NCBI RefSeq assembly: GCF_014596445.1 | Contig: NZ_MECL01000170.1 | Span: 1 to 47,857, forward strand | Length of the DNA: 47,857 bases | Origin: Streptomyces sp. CBMA29 | GTDB lineage: Bacteria > Actinomycetota > Actinomycetes > Streptomycetales > Streptomycetaceae | Direction of reading: 5' to 3' | Part shown: one piece after another, positions 5,816 to 13,090 of the stretch | Layout of the letters: each line of letters begins with the position of its first letter | Numbering within the stretch: the stretch's first letter is position 1 | The notes under the pieces: model-generated | Database searches by the model: none | What the model saw: the letters and a program-made list of their open reading frames with translations, nothing else | What the model was told of the DNA's origin: nothing | Position numbers and translations under genes: made by a program

Positions 5816-8277
5816 TACTGGCAGGCCTCGCAGGACTCGGGGTTCTCAAGGGAGCAGGCGATCGCGTCGGCGTCGGCGATCACCGGTACGGGTACGGGGG
5901 TCGCGGCCGTCTGCTGCTGGGCGCGCGCCGCGCGGGCGATCCGGGTCGCGGGCCGGGACCGCAGGTAGTACGTCGTCTTCAGGCCCCGCTTCCAGGCGTA
6001 CGCGTACATCGAGCTGAGCTTGCCGATGGTGGGCGTCTCCAGGAACAGGTTCAGCGACTGGCTCTGGTCGAGGAACGGCGTACGCGCCGCCGCCATGTCG
6101 ATCAGGCCGCGCTGCGGGATCTCCCACGCCGTGCGGTACAGCTCACGGATCTCGGCCGGAATCCAACTGAAGCCGTTCACCGAGCCGTTGGCCTCGCGCA
6201 GCGCCTCGCGGGACTGCGCGTCCCACACGCCGAGCCGCTTGAGGTCGGCGACCAGGTACGAGTTGACCTGGAGGAATTCACCCGACAGCGTCTCGCGCTT
6301 GAAGAGGTTGGAGACCTGCGGCTCGATGCACTCGTAGACACCGGCGATGGACGCGATGGTCGCGGTCGGCGCGATGGCCAGCAGCAGCGAATTGCGCATG
6401 CCGGTGGCCGCGATCCGGGCGCGCAGCGCCGTCCAGCGCTCCGGCCAGTTCAGCTCGGTCGCGTAGTGGTCGGGGTGCAGCACACCGCGGGCGGTACGGG
6501 TCTTGTCCCAGGCGGGCAACGGGCCCTGCCGCTCGGCGAGATCGCAGGACGCCTCGTACGCGGCGAGCATGATCCGCTCGGCGATCCGGGTGGACAGCTC
6601 GCGCGCCCGCGCCGAGTCGAAGGGCAGCCGCAGCTTGAAGAAGACGTCCTGAAGACCCATCACGCCCAGGCCCACCGGGCGCCACTTGGCGTTGGAGCGG
6701 CCCGCCTGCTCGGTCGGGTAGAAGTTGATGTCCACGACCCGGTCGAGGAAGGTCACGGCGGTGCGGACGGTCTCGTCCAGCCGCTCCCAGTCCAGCTCGC
6801 CGCCCGCGCCGCCCCCCGGCGTCACGAAGGCGCCCAGGTTCACCGAACCCAGGTTGCAGACCGCGGTCTCGCCGTCGTCGGTGACCTCCAGGATCTCGGT
6901 GCACAGATTCGAGGAGTGCACGGTACGGCCGGGCTCCGCCGTCTGGTTGGCCGTACGGTTCGAGGCGTCCTTGAAGGTGATCCAGCCGTTGCCGGTCTGT
7001 GCGAGGGTCCGCATCATCCGGCCGTACAGCTCGCGCGCCGGGATCGTGCGCTGGGCCAGGCCCTTCGCCTCCGCCCTGCGGTACGCGGCGTCGAAGTCGT
7101 CGCCCCACAGGTCGACCAGCTCCGGCACGTCGGACGGCGAGAACAGCGACCAGTCGGCGTCGGTCTCCACGCGGCGCATGAACTCGTCCGGGATCCAGTG
7201 CGCCAGGTTCAGATTGTGGGTGCGGCGCGCGTCCTCGCCGGTGTTGTCGCGCAGTTCGAGGAACTCCTCGATGTCGGAGTGCCAGGTCTCCAGGTAGACC
7301 GCCGCCGCGCCCTTGCGACGGCCGCCCTGGTTGACCGCGGCCACCGACGCGTCCAGCGTCTTCAGGAACGGCACGATGCCGTTGGAGTGGCCGTTGGTGC
7401 CGCGGATCAGCGAACCGCGCGAGCGGATACGGGAGTAGGACAGGCCGATGCCGCCCGCGTGCTTCGACAGCCGCGCCACCTGGTGGTAGCGGTCGTAGAT
7501 CGAGTCCAGCTCGTCCAGCGGCGAGTCCAGCAGGTAGCAGGAGGACATCTGCGGGTGCCGGGTCCCGGAGTTGAACAGCGTGGGGGAGCTGGGCAGGTAG
7601 TCCAGCGCGCTCATCAGCCGGTAGAGCGAGGCGACTTCCTCGGCGGCGCGCACCGAGTCGTCCTCGGCGAGACCGCAGGCCACGCGGAGCATGAAGTGCT
7701 GCGGGGTCTCGATCACCTGACGGGTGAGGGGGTGCCGCAGCAGGTAGCGGCTGTGCAGGGTGCGCAGGCCGAAGTAGCCGAAGCGGTCGTCCGCGCCGGC
7801 GGCCAGCGCCTCGTCCACCAGCGCGTCGAGCCGGGGCTTGTGCAGGGCCACGAAGGCGGCCGTGCGGTCGGCGATCAGGCCCTCGCGGTGCCCGACCGAG
7901 ACGGACGCGGAGAACGACACCGAGCCCTGGCCCGCGGCCTCTTCGGCGATGGCCGAGGTCAGCAGCCGGGCGGCCAGCCGCGAGTACGCCGGGTCCTCGG
8001 AGATCAGCCCGGCCGCCGCCTCGGTGGCCAGGCTGTGCATCTCGGCCGCGTCGGCGGCGGCGCTGCGGCCGCGCAGCGCGGCGGCGGCGACCCGGCCGGG
8101 GTCGGTGTCGGACAGGTCGGCGGTGAGCCGCACCAGCGTACGCAGCAGGTCCGCGCCAGGGCCCTCGTCGGGGCCGGCGGGAGGTCCGGGGAGAGGTCCG
8201 GAGGGGGGAGCCGAGGGGATCCGGGGGGCGACGGTGCGGAGTTCGGCTGAGGCGGGGTCTGCGGGCGCGATGGTCAC
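5815..8277 (-). CDS. nrdA: class Ia ribonucleotide reductase large (catalytic) subunit NrdA
   Basis: Reduces NDPs to dNDPs using a transient thiyl radical passed from NrdB. I place the start at GTG 8277 (VTIAPADPAS), which has GGAGAGAG just upstream. The open frame continues to 8409, but that part is the untranslated stretch after the riboswitch. The 820-residue product has the active-site cysteines in PQMSSCYLL, SSNLCTEI and AVCNLGSVNL. It ends in NPESCEACQ, the C-terminal CxxC-type redox pair re-reduced by thioredoxin or glutaredoxin-like partners. The operon is governed by the NrdR-like boxes and cobalamin riboswitch upstream. Confidence 0.94.
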   Translation of the reverse strand: MTIAPADPASAELRTVAPRIPSAPPSGPLPGPPAGPDEGPGADLLRTLVRLTADLSDTDPGRVAAAALRGRSAAADAAEMHSLATEAAAGLISEDPAYSRLAARLLTSAIAEEAAGQGSVSFSASVSVGHREGLIADRTAAFVALHKPRLDALVDEALAAGADDRFGYFGLRTLHSRYLLRHPLTRQVIETPQHFMLRVACGLAEDDSVRAAEEVASLYRLMSALDYLPSSPTLFNSGTRHPQMSSCYLLDSPLDELDSIYDRYHQVARLSKHAGGIGLSYSRIRSRGSLIRGTNGHSNGIVPFLKTLDASVAAVNQGGRRKGAAAVYLETWHSDIEEFLELRDNTGEDARRTHNLNLAHWIPDEFMRRVETDADWSLFSPSDVPELVDLWGDDFDAAYRRAEAKGLAQRTIPARELYGRMMRTLAQTGNGWITFKDASNRTANQTAEPGRTVHSSNLCTEILEVTDDGETAVCNLGSVNLGAFVTPGGGAGGELDWERLDETVRTAVTFLDRVVDINFYPTEQAGRSNAKWRPVGLGVMGLQDVFFKLRLPFDSARARELSTRIAERIMLAAYEASCDLAERQGPLPAWDKTRTARGVLHPDHYATELNWPERWTALRARIAATGMRNSLLLAIAPTATIASIAGVYECIEPQVSNLFKRETLSGEFLQVNSYLVADLKRLGVWDAQSREALREANGSVNGFSWIPAEIRELYRTAWEIPQRGLIDMAAARTPFLDQSQSLNLFLETPTIGKLSSMYAYAWKRGLKTTYYLRSRPATRIARAARAQQQTAATPVPVPVIADADAIACSLENPESCEACQ

Positions 8278-8413
8278 GGTGGTGCTCTCTCCCTCGAACG
8301 CGGCGACGGCCAGGCGGGGAGGAGCGGGTACGCGTGCGGAGGCGCACCCCCGCTCAGGCATGGGCGTGCCGCGACGCGTCCGCCGGCCCAATCCGCGAGG
8401 CCCGGACACAACT

Positions 8414-8443
8414 GCGCCCGTCGCTTGTGGGCGCTACGGGCGC
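8414..8443 (-). terminator. expression-platform hairpin of the nrdAB riboswitch
   Basis: On the minus strand GCGCCCGT (8443-8436) pairs with ACGGGCGC (8421-8414) across a 14-base loop. It starts at the 3' strand of riboswitch helix P1, so ligand-dependent P1 closure and this hairpin can influence each other. Whether it terminates transcription or masks downstream RNA is not decidable by eye. Confidence 0.6.
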
Positions 8444-8536
8444 GCTGGCGGCAGGTCCTCGGGCTGTGCGGGCGTACGCCCGCTCACCGTTGCGGGGCAG
8501 CGCCGGATTCGCACCGGCTTCCCCTGCTCGACAGCG
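8443..8536 (-). ncRNA. cobalamin (adenosylcobalamin) riboswitch upstream of nrdA
   Basis: Reading the minus strand, 8524 to 8481 gives the conserved cobalamin aptamer core: GGGGAAGCCGGTGCGAATCC, then GGCGCTGCCCCGCAACGGTG and AGCGG. The B12 box AGCCCGAGGACCTGCC follows at 8465-8450. CGCTG (8536-8532) and CAGCG (8447-8443) can close P1. Streptomyces class Ia nrdABS operons are known to be switched off by coenzyme B12 through such an element, leaving the B12-dependent class II enzyme to supply dNTPs. The compact size indicates a variant lacking some peripheral helices. Confidence 0.93.
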
Positions 8537-8543
8537 AAGTTGA

Positions 8544-8559
8544 GCATACATGTAGTGCC
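8544..8559 (-). promoter_or_regulatory. NrdR-box-like site 2 overlapping the nrdAB -10 region
   Basis: Minus-strand GGCACTACATGTATGC resembles the 16-bp NrdR box (ACAC-W-ACAT-like core). A candidate -10, TATGCT (8548-8543), overlaps it, which suits repression by ATP/dATP-charged NrdR. It is centred 31 bp from the second box. Confidence 0.6.
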
Positions 8560-8574
8560 ACGGTTCGCGTGGAA

Positions 8575-8590
8575 GCCCAGATGTTGTGTC
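8575..8590 (-). promoter_or_regulatory. NrdR-box-like site 1 upstream of nrdAB
   Basis: Minus-strand GACACAACATCTGGGC has the CACAACATCT core typical of Streptomyces NrdR boxes. The 31-bp centre-to-centre distance to the other box is three helical turns, the arrangement known for tandem NrdR boxes, which strengthens both calls. Confidence 0.6.
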
Positions 8591-8622
8591 GCGAGGGTGG
8601 GTCGCCGGGGTCGGCGCACAAG

Positions 8623-8650
8623 CGCCGGAGGGATTTTATTCCCTCCGGCG
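8623..8650 (-). terminator. terminator after the small membrane protein gene
   Basis: An 11-bp perfect stem (8623-8633 with 8640-8650) with a loop of about 6 bases (TTTTAT). It begins 4 bases beyond the stop of the minus-strand gene at 8654 and lies before the nrdAB promoter region. Confidence 0.75.
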
Positions 8651-8653
8651 GCC

Positions 8654-8908
8654 TCAGATCCGCGGGGCTGCGGCCGGTGTGCGGGCGGGTGTGCGGGCGG
8701 GTGTGCGGCCCGGTTCGCGGCCCGGTTCGCGGTCCGCGCGCGCCGTACGTCTCGCGTGCGCCCGGCGTGTCGCCTCGGCCTCGCGGGCGGCGTCGGCCGC
8801 GCGGATCTGGCGGGTGATCCTGGCCTCGGCGCGCAGGCCCAGGACGGGGACGAAGGACAGGATGAGGAGGAGGGCGGAGAGGGCTGCGAGGTCCAGGAGA
8901 ACGGTCAT
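8654..8908 (-). CDS. small single-pass membrane protein of unknown function
   Basis: An 84-residue protein from ATG 8908. Residues 3-25 (LLDLAALSALLLILSFVPVL) make one transmembrane helix. The rest is strongly basic and helical (RITRQIRAADAAREAEATRR) and ends in a degenerate RTPA repeat encoded by tandem 12-bp DNA repeats. No family recognised. The terminator directly after the stop and the divergent position against the AraC gene support it as a real gene, but no good Shine-Dalgarno is seen. Confidence 0.55.
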   Translation of the reverse strand: MTVLLDLAALSALLLILSFVPVLGLRAEARITRQIRAADAAREAEATRRAHARRTARADREPGREPGRTPARTPARTPAAAPRI

Positions 8909-8974
8909 GGGCCAATCGTGCTCGCGCCGCTTACCCGCGAACAGTGGCAGGACCGCCGTACTACCGCGACATCC

Positions 8975-8986
8975 TGCCAAGTGGCA
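8975..8986. promoter_or_regulatory. TGCCA-AG-TGGCA dyad at the AraC gene start
   Basis: TGCCA (8975-8979), two bases, TGGCA (8982-8986), ending 11 bp before the AraC ATG. Placement at the probable transcription start suggests an autoregulatory operator. It also resembles half of an AdpA-type site (TGGC...), though not well enough to assign. Confidence 0.35.
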
Positions 8987-8997
8987 TCCTCGGGAGC

Positions 8998-9951
8998 ATG
9001 CTGAAGAACGTGGCCGCGGTACTGCTGGAGGGTGTCCACCCCTTCGAACTCGGGGTGCTCTGCGAGGTGTTCGGCCTCGACCGGAGCGACGACGGGCTGC
9101 CCGTGTACGACTTCGCCGTGATCTCCGCCGAGGGCCCGACGCTGCGCACGCACGCCGGGTTCGACCTCGCGGTCTCCTGCGACATGGACCGGCTGGAGGA
9201 GGCGGACCTGATCGCCGTACCGGCCGGGGACTCGTACATCCACCGGGACTTCCCGCCGCGGGTGCTCACGGCGCTCAACCGGGCCGTGGAGCGCGGCGCG
9301 ACGGTGCTCAGCGTGTGCTCGGGCGTCTTCGTGCTGGCCGCCTCCGGCATGCTCGACGACCGGCGCTGCGCCACGCACTGGCGGCACGCCGAACGCCTCG
9401 CGCTGCGGTACCCGCAGATCAAGGTCGAGTCGGACGTGCTGTACGTGGACGACGCGGGGGTGATCACCTCGGCCGGTACGGCCTCCGGCATCGACGCCTG
9501 CCTGCACCTGGTGCGCAAGGAGCAGGGCAGCGCCGTCGCCAACGGCATCGCCCGCCGCATGGTGGTGCCCCCGCACCGCGAGGGCGGCCAGGCCCAGTAC
9601 GTGGACCGGCCGCTGCCGCGCGGGCAGAGCGACCCCGTGGCCGGGGTGCTGTCCTGGATGGAACGGCACCTGGACCGCGAGGTGACCGTCGAGGAGCTGG
9701 CCGCCCGCGCCCACATGTCGCCGCGCACCTTCGCCCGCCGCTTCCAGCAGGAGACCGGCACCACCCCGTACCGCTGGCTGCTGGGTCAACGGGTCCTGCT
9801 GGCACGGGAGTTGCTGGAGGCCACCGACCACACCATGGACGCCGTCGCGCTCCGCGCGGGGTTCGGGAACGCGGCGACCATGCGGCATCACTTCGCCCGT
9901 TGGACGGGGACCACGCCGCAGGGATACCGCAGGACCTTCGCCTCGCGCTGA
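8998..9951 (+). CDS. GlxA-family AraC transcriptional regulator (DJ-1/PfpI plus HTH)
   Basis: A 317-residue regulator from ATG 8998. Residues 1-170 are a DJ-1/PfpI-like domain (VAAVLLEGVHPFELGVLCEV, then RGATVLSVCSGVFVLAASG, where the Cys lies at the nucleophile elbow). Residues about 215-315 carry two helix-turn-helices of the AraC type (VTVEELAARAHMSPRTFARR and DAVALRAGFGNAATMRHHFA). Family members often respond to nitrogenous or quaternary ammonium metabolites; the ligand here is unknown. The ATG is preceded by GGGAG only two bases away, so a leaderless message is possible. Confidence 0.9.
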   Translation: MLKNVAAVLLEGVHPFELGVLCEVFGLDRSDDGLPVYDFAVISAEGPTLRTHAGFDLAVSCDMDRLEEADLIAVPAGDSYIHRDFPPRVLTALNRAVERGATVLSVCSGVFVLAASGMLDDRRCATHWRHAERLALRYPQIKVESDVLYVDDAGVITSAGTASGIDACLHLVRKEQGSAVANGIARRMVVPPHREGGQAQYVDRPLPRGQSDPVAGVLSWMERHLDREVTVEELAARAHMSPRTFARRFQQETGTTPYRWLLGQRVLLARELLEATDHTMDAVALRAGFGNAATMRHHFARWTGTTPQGYRRTFASR

Positions 9952-9981
9952 GGCGCGGCTCCCTGCCTGCCCCCTCGCGCG

Positions 9982-11604
9982 TTACACCGGTGCGGGAACC
10001 TCCTCTTTCGCCGTCTCCTCCGCCTCCGCCACGTAGTCGCCCCTCGCCGTCTCGTCCACGCCGTCGGGGGCCTTGAAAGCGCGCAGGACCAGGGTGAGGA
10101 CGACCGCGACCGCCGCGTTCAGGACGAAGGCGGTGAGGCCGATGTAGCCGAGCTCGCCGATGCCGGGGATCTTCGCGGAGTTGCCGCCGAAGTGCGACTG
10201 GCTGGCGCTGGTCTGCTCGTACGCCTTCCACGTGCCGTACGCCATGCCCGCCGCCCAGCCGGCCAGCAGCGCCCAGCGGTGGAACCAGCGGGTGAACAGG
10301 CCGCCGACGATGGCCGGGACGGTCTGGAGAATCCAGATGCCGCCCAGGAGCTGGAAGTTGATCGCGACCGTCTTGTCCATCGAGAGCACGAAGACGAGCG
10401 CGCCGACCTTGACCACCAGGGACGCCGCCTTGGAGACCTTGGTCTCCTGCGCGGGGGTGGCGTCCGGTTTGAACAGGTCCCGGTAGATGTTGCGGGTGAA
10501 CAGGTTGGCCGCCGCGATGGACATGATCGCCGCCGGGACCAGCGCGCCGATGGCGATGGCGGCGAAGGCCACCCCTGCGAACCAGGAGGGGAACATGTCC
10601 TCGAAGAGCTGGGGGATGGCCAGTTGGGCGTTGTAGCCCTTGACGCCCTTTCCGACGCCCGCCGCCAGCGCCATGAAGCCGAGCATCGCCAGCAGGCCCA
10701 GCATCAGCGAATACAGCGGCAGGATCGTGGTGTTGCGGCGGATGGTGTCGCGGCTCTTGCCGGAGAGCACGGCCGTCACCGAGTGCGGGTACAAGAAGAG
10801 CGCCATCGCCGAGCCCATCGCGAGGGTGGCGTAAGCCCATTGGGCCTGCGGCGCCGACACCAGCGAGCCGCGCGGTTTGCCGGTGGCGGGGTTGGTCACC
10901 TTGTAGGCCGCGTCCGCCTTGTCGAAGATGTCGCCGAACCCGCCCAGTTTGTACGGGATGTAGATGATCGCCACCACGATGACGATGTAGATCAGCGCGT
11001 CCTTGACGAAGGCGATCAGCGCGGGCGCGCGCAGCCCCGAGGAGTACGTGTACGCGGCCAGCACACCGAAGGCGATCAGCAGCGGCAGGTCCTTGACGAA
11101 CCAGTTGGTGGAGTCGCCGCCGCCGACGCCCATCACGTCCAGCACGGCCTGGATGCCGACCAGTTGGAGCGCGATGTACGGCATGGTCGCGACGATCCCG
11201 GTGAGCGCCATCGCGACCGACAGGCTCTTGGACCCGAACCGGCCGCGGATGAAGTCCGACGAGGTCACGTACCCGTGCTTGTGCGAGACCGACCACAGCC
11301 GCGGCAGGAAGAGGAACACCAGCGGGTAGGTGATGATCGTGTACGGGACCGCGAAGAACCCGGCGGCGCCCGCGGAGTAGATCGCGGCGGGCACGGCGAC
11401 GAAGGTGTACGCGGTGTAGAGGTCGCCGCCGAGCAGGAACCAGGTCACCCAGGTGCCGAAACTCCGGCCGCCCAGGCCCCATTCGTCCAGGTGCAGGGCG
11501 TTCTCCGCGCGTCGCCAGCGGGCGGCGAGGAAGCCCATCACCGTGACCAGGACGAAGAAGAAGACACAGACGCCGAGCGCCACGCCGTTCACGTCGTTCG
11601 TCAC
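9982..11604 (-). CDS. solute:sodium symporter family transporter (monocarboxylate-permease-like)
   Basis: A 540-residue polytopic membrane protein from GTG 11604 with roughly 13 hydrophobic helices. The SSS fold is visible in NGVALGVCVFFFVLVTVMGF, the conserved GGRSFGTWVTWFLLGGDLYTAYTFVAVP (helices 2-3) and SDFIRGRFGS. The pattern fits the MctC/MctP-like branch that carries acetate, propionate, pyruvate or lactate; the substrate here is inferred only. GTGA overlap with the DUF3311 gene upstream shows coupled translation. The C-terminus is a charged cytoplasmic tail. Confidence 0.88.
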   Translation of the reverse strand: MTNDVNGVALGVCVFFFVLVTVMGFLAARWRRAENALHLDEWGLGGRSFGTWVTWFLLGGDLYTAYTFVAVPAAIYSAGAAGFFAVPYTIITYPLVFLFLPRLWSVSHKHGYVTSSDFIRGRFGSKSLSVAMALTGIVATMPYIALQLVGIQAVLDVMGVGGGDSTNWFVKDLPLLIAFGVLAAYTYSSGLRAPALIAFVKDALIYIVIVVAIIYIPYKLGGFGDIFDKADAAYKVTNPATGKPRGSLVSAPQAQWAYATLAMGSAMALFLYPHSVTAVLSGKSRDTIRRNTTILPLYSLMLGLLAMLGFMALAAGVGKGVKGYNAQLAIPQLFEDMFPSWFAGVAFAAIAIGALVPAAIMSIAAANLFTRNIYRDLFKPDATPAQETKVSKAASLVVKVGALVFVLSMDKTVAINFQLLGGIWILQTVPAIVGGLFTRWFHRWALLAGWAAGMAYGTWKAYEQTSASQSHFGGNSAKIPGIGELGYIGLTAFVLNAAVAVVLTLVLRAFKAPDGVDETARGDYVAEAEETAKEEVPAPV

Positions 11605-11876
11605 CTGGCCGCACCCCCCTTGCGCGCCCGCTCCTCGCGCCGCACCAGGACGTACGCGGTGTACGTCAGCAGTGCAGCCGCCGGCACCCACGCCATCTGG
11701 TACCAGTAGAAGAACGGGATGCCGATGAATCTTGGGGTGAGCCGTGCGTACGAGCTGACCCAGAGCAGGGCCACGAAGGGCGCGACCAGGCATATTCCGG
11801 CGGTCACGCGCGACGCGGTGACCACCGGCTGCCGCGGCGGCGCGGGGTGTTCCTCAAATGACAGGTCGTCGGGCAT
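11601..11876 (-). CDS. DUF3311 small membrane protein, partner of the symporter
   Basis: A 91-residue protein with two transmembrane helices (AGICLVAPFVALLWVSSYA and YWYQMAWVPAAALLTYTAYV) and a basic C-terminus, as in DUF3311. Genes of this family nearly always sit directly before an SSS transporter, and here the reading frames overlap by 4 bases. It is probably an accessory subunit or assembly factor. Start is ATG 11876. Confidence 0.88.
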   Translation of the reverse strand: MPDDLSFEEHPAPPRQPVVTASRVTAGICLVAPFVALLWVSSYARLTPRFIGIPFFYWYQMAWVPAAALLTYTAYVLVRREERARKGGAAR

Positions 11877-11891
11877 ACGTGCGGCTCCCGT

Positions 11892-11930
11892 CCCCTAGAG
11901 CTACGAGTGTGACTCGCGGGAATCTAGGGG
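11892..11930. promoter_or_regulatory. nested inverted repeats upstream of the DUF3311-symporter operon
   Basis: CCCCTAGA (11892-11899) is mirrored by TCTAGGGG (11923-11930). Between them CGAGT (11904-11908) is mirrored by ACTCG (11912-11916). The double dyad is 16 bp upstream of ATG 11876 and reaches toward the dasR 3' end, so it could be an operator for the transporter operon or an RNA hairpin for dasR. Confidence 0.4.
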
Positions 11931-11994
11931 AGGGGAGTGGCGCACGTCACCATGTGTGCGGCGATCTCACTCGGGAGAATTCAAACCGGCGGTC

Positions 11995-12771
11995 TCAGTC
12001 GGTGGGGCGGCTCAGGCGTGCCACGAACTTGTAGCGGTCGCCGCGGTAGACCGAGCGCACCCACTCGACCGGTTCGCCCACGGTGTCGATCGAGTGCCGG
12101 GAGAGCATCAGCATCGGCAGGCCGACGTCGGTGCCGAGCAGTCCGGCCTCGCGCGGGGTGGCCAGCGAGGTCTCGATGGTCTCCTCCGCCTCGGCCAGCC
12201 GCACGTCGTAGACCTCGGCCAACGCCGTGTACAGGGAGGTGTACTTGGCGAGGCTGCGGCGCAGCGCGGGGAAGCGCTTGGCCGACAGGTGCGTCGTCTC
12301 GATCGCCATCGGCTCGCTGTTGGCCAGCCGCAGCCGCTCGATCCGCAGCACCCGGCCGCCGGCCTTCATGTCGAGCAGCCCGGCGAGCCGGTCGTCGGCG
12401 GTGATGTAGCCGATGTCCAGGAGCTGGGAGGTGGGTTCGAGGCCCTGGGCGCGCATGTCCTCGGTGTACGAGGTCAGTTGGAGCGCCTGGGAGACCTTCG
12501 GCTTGGCGACGAAGGTGCCTTTGCCCTGGATGCGTTCGAGCCGGCCCTCGACCACGAGTTCCTGGAGCGCCTGGCGGACCGTGGTGCGCGAGGTGTCGAA
12601 CTCGGTGGCCAGCGTGCGCTCCGGCGGTACGGGCGTGCCGGGGGGCATGGTCTGGGTGATGTCCAGAAGATGCCGCTTGAGCCGGTAGTACTTGGGCACG
12701 CGTGCGGTACGGACCGCGGTGCTCGCGGTCCCCGCCGTACTCTCCGCGCCACTGCCCGCGTCGCTGTCCAT
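11995..12771 (-). CDS. dasR: DasR, GntR-family repressor of GlcNAc/chitin metabolism
   Basis: A 258-residue GntR/HutC regulator from ATG 12771 (MDSDAGSG). The winged helix (PPERTLATEFDTSRTTVRQA and LQELVVEGRLERIQGKGTFV) is followed by a UTRA effector domain (from about LTSYTEDMRAQGLEPTSQLL). It closely follows DasR as I remember it from S. coelicolor. DasR binds dre sites and is released by glucosamine-6-phosphate or GlcNAc-6-phosphate, controlling chitinases, the PTS, dasABC, nagB and, indirectly, development and antibiotics. It is divergent from dasA, with two dre-like sites in the shared upstream region. Confidence 0.95.
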   Translation of the reverse strand: MDSDAGSGAESTAGTASTAVRTARVPKYYRLKRHLLDITQTMPPGTPVPPERTLATEFDTSRTTVRQALQELVVEGRLERIQGKGTFVAKPKVSQALQLTSYTEDMRAQGLEPTSQLLDIGYITADDRLAGLLDMKAGGRVLRIERLRLANSEPMAIETTHLSAKRFPALRRSLAKYTSLYTALAEVYDVRLAEAEETIETSLATPREAGLLGTDVGLPMLMLSRHSIDTVGEPVEWVRSVYRGDRYKFVARLSRPTD

Positions 12772-12943
12772 GACGTCTACTCCCGACTGCTGTCGTGCTG
12801 CCGTCACCGGCTCCTCCGTTATATGCGGCTCACATCGTGGCACGGCCTGACCTGGAGCGGGGAGGCGGTAGTGGTCGCTTCCCGCTCAGGTGTCGGTCCG
12901 ATAACAGAGCCGACATGGGTTCTTATACACCCTTGACACCCCC

Positions 12944-12959
12944 AAAGGTCTAGGCCAAG
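12944..12959. promoter_or_regulatory. DasR-responsive element (dre), distal dasA site
   Basis: AAAGGTCTAGGCCAAG matches the core GGTCTAGACC of the dre consensus ACTGGTCTAGACCACT at about 11 of 16 positions. It lies 24 bp from the second dre, close to a TTGACA box, as expected for tight repression of dasA. Confidence 0.7.
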
Positions 12960-12967
12960 CTCCCGGT

Positions 12968-12983
12968 ACTGGTCTAAACCATT
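12968..12983. promoter_or_regulatory. DasR-responsive element (dre), proximal dasA site
   Basis: ACTGGTCTAAACCATT matches the dre consensus at 14 of 16 positions. It is 107 bp upstream of the dasA start codon. Confidence 0.88.
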
Positions 12984-13090
12984 TACGACCACATCCCAGA
13001 CCCACGAGCAGGACGCGGCTGCACACGTGTCTCGCGGTAGCCGACATTTCGGGTGGTGGGGGGAGTTTCGGGCATCCTGAGGAGGGTGGC

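Larger units (their letters stand above)
12772..13090. other. dasR-dasA divergent regulatory region
   Basis: 319 bp without a gene. It holds two dre-like operators (12944-12959 and 12968-12983), a TTGACA at 12933-12938 that could be a -35 for dasA, and a GAGGAGGG Shine-Dalgarno just before the dasA GTG. Confidence 0.7.

Noticed and set aside
11918..11945. GGGAAT at 11918 as a SigR promoter
   Set aside because: No GTT at the required 18-base spacing and no plus-strand gene follows.
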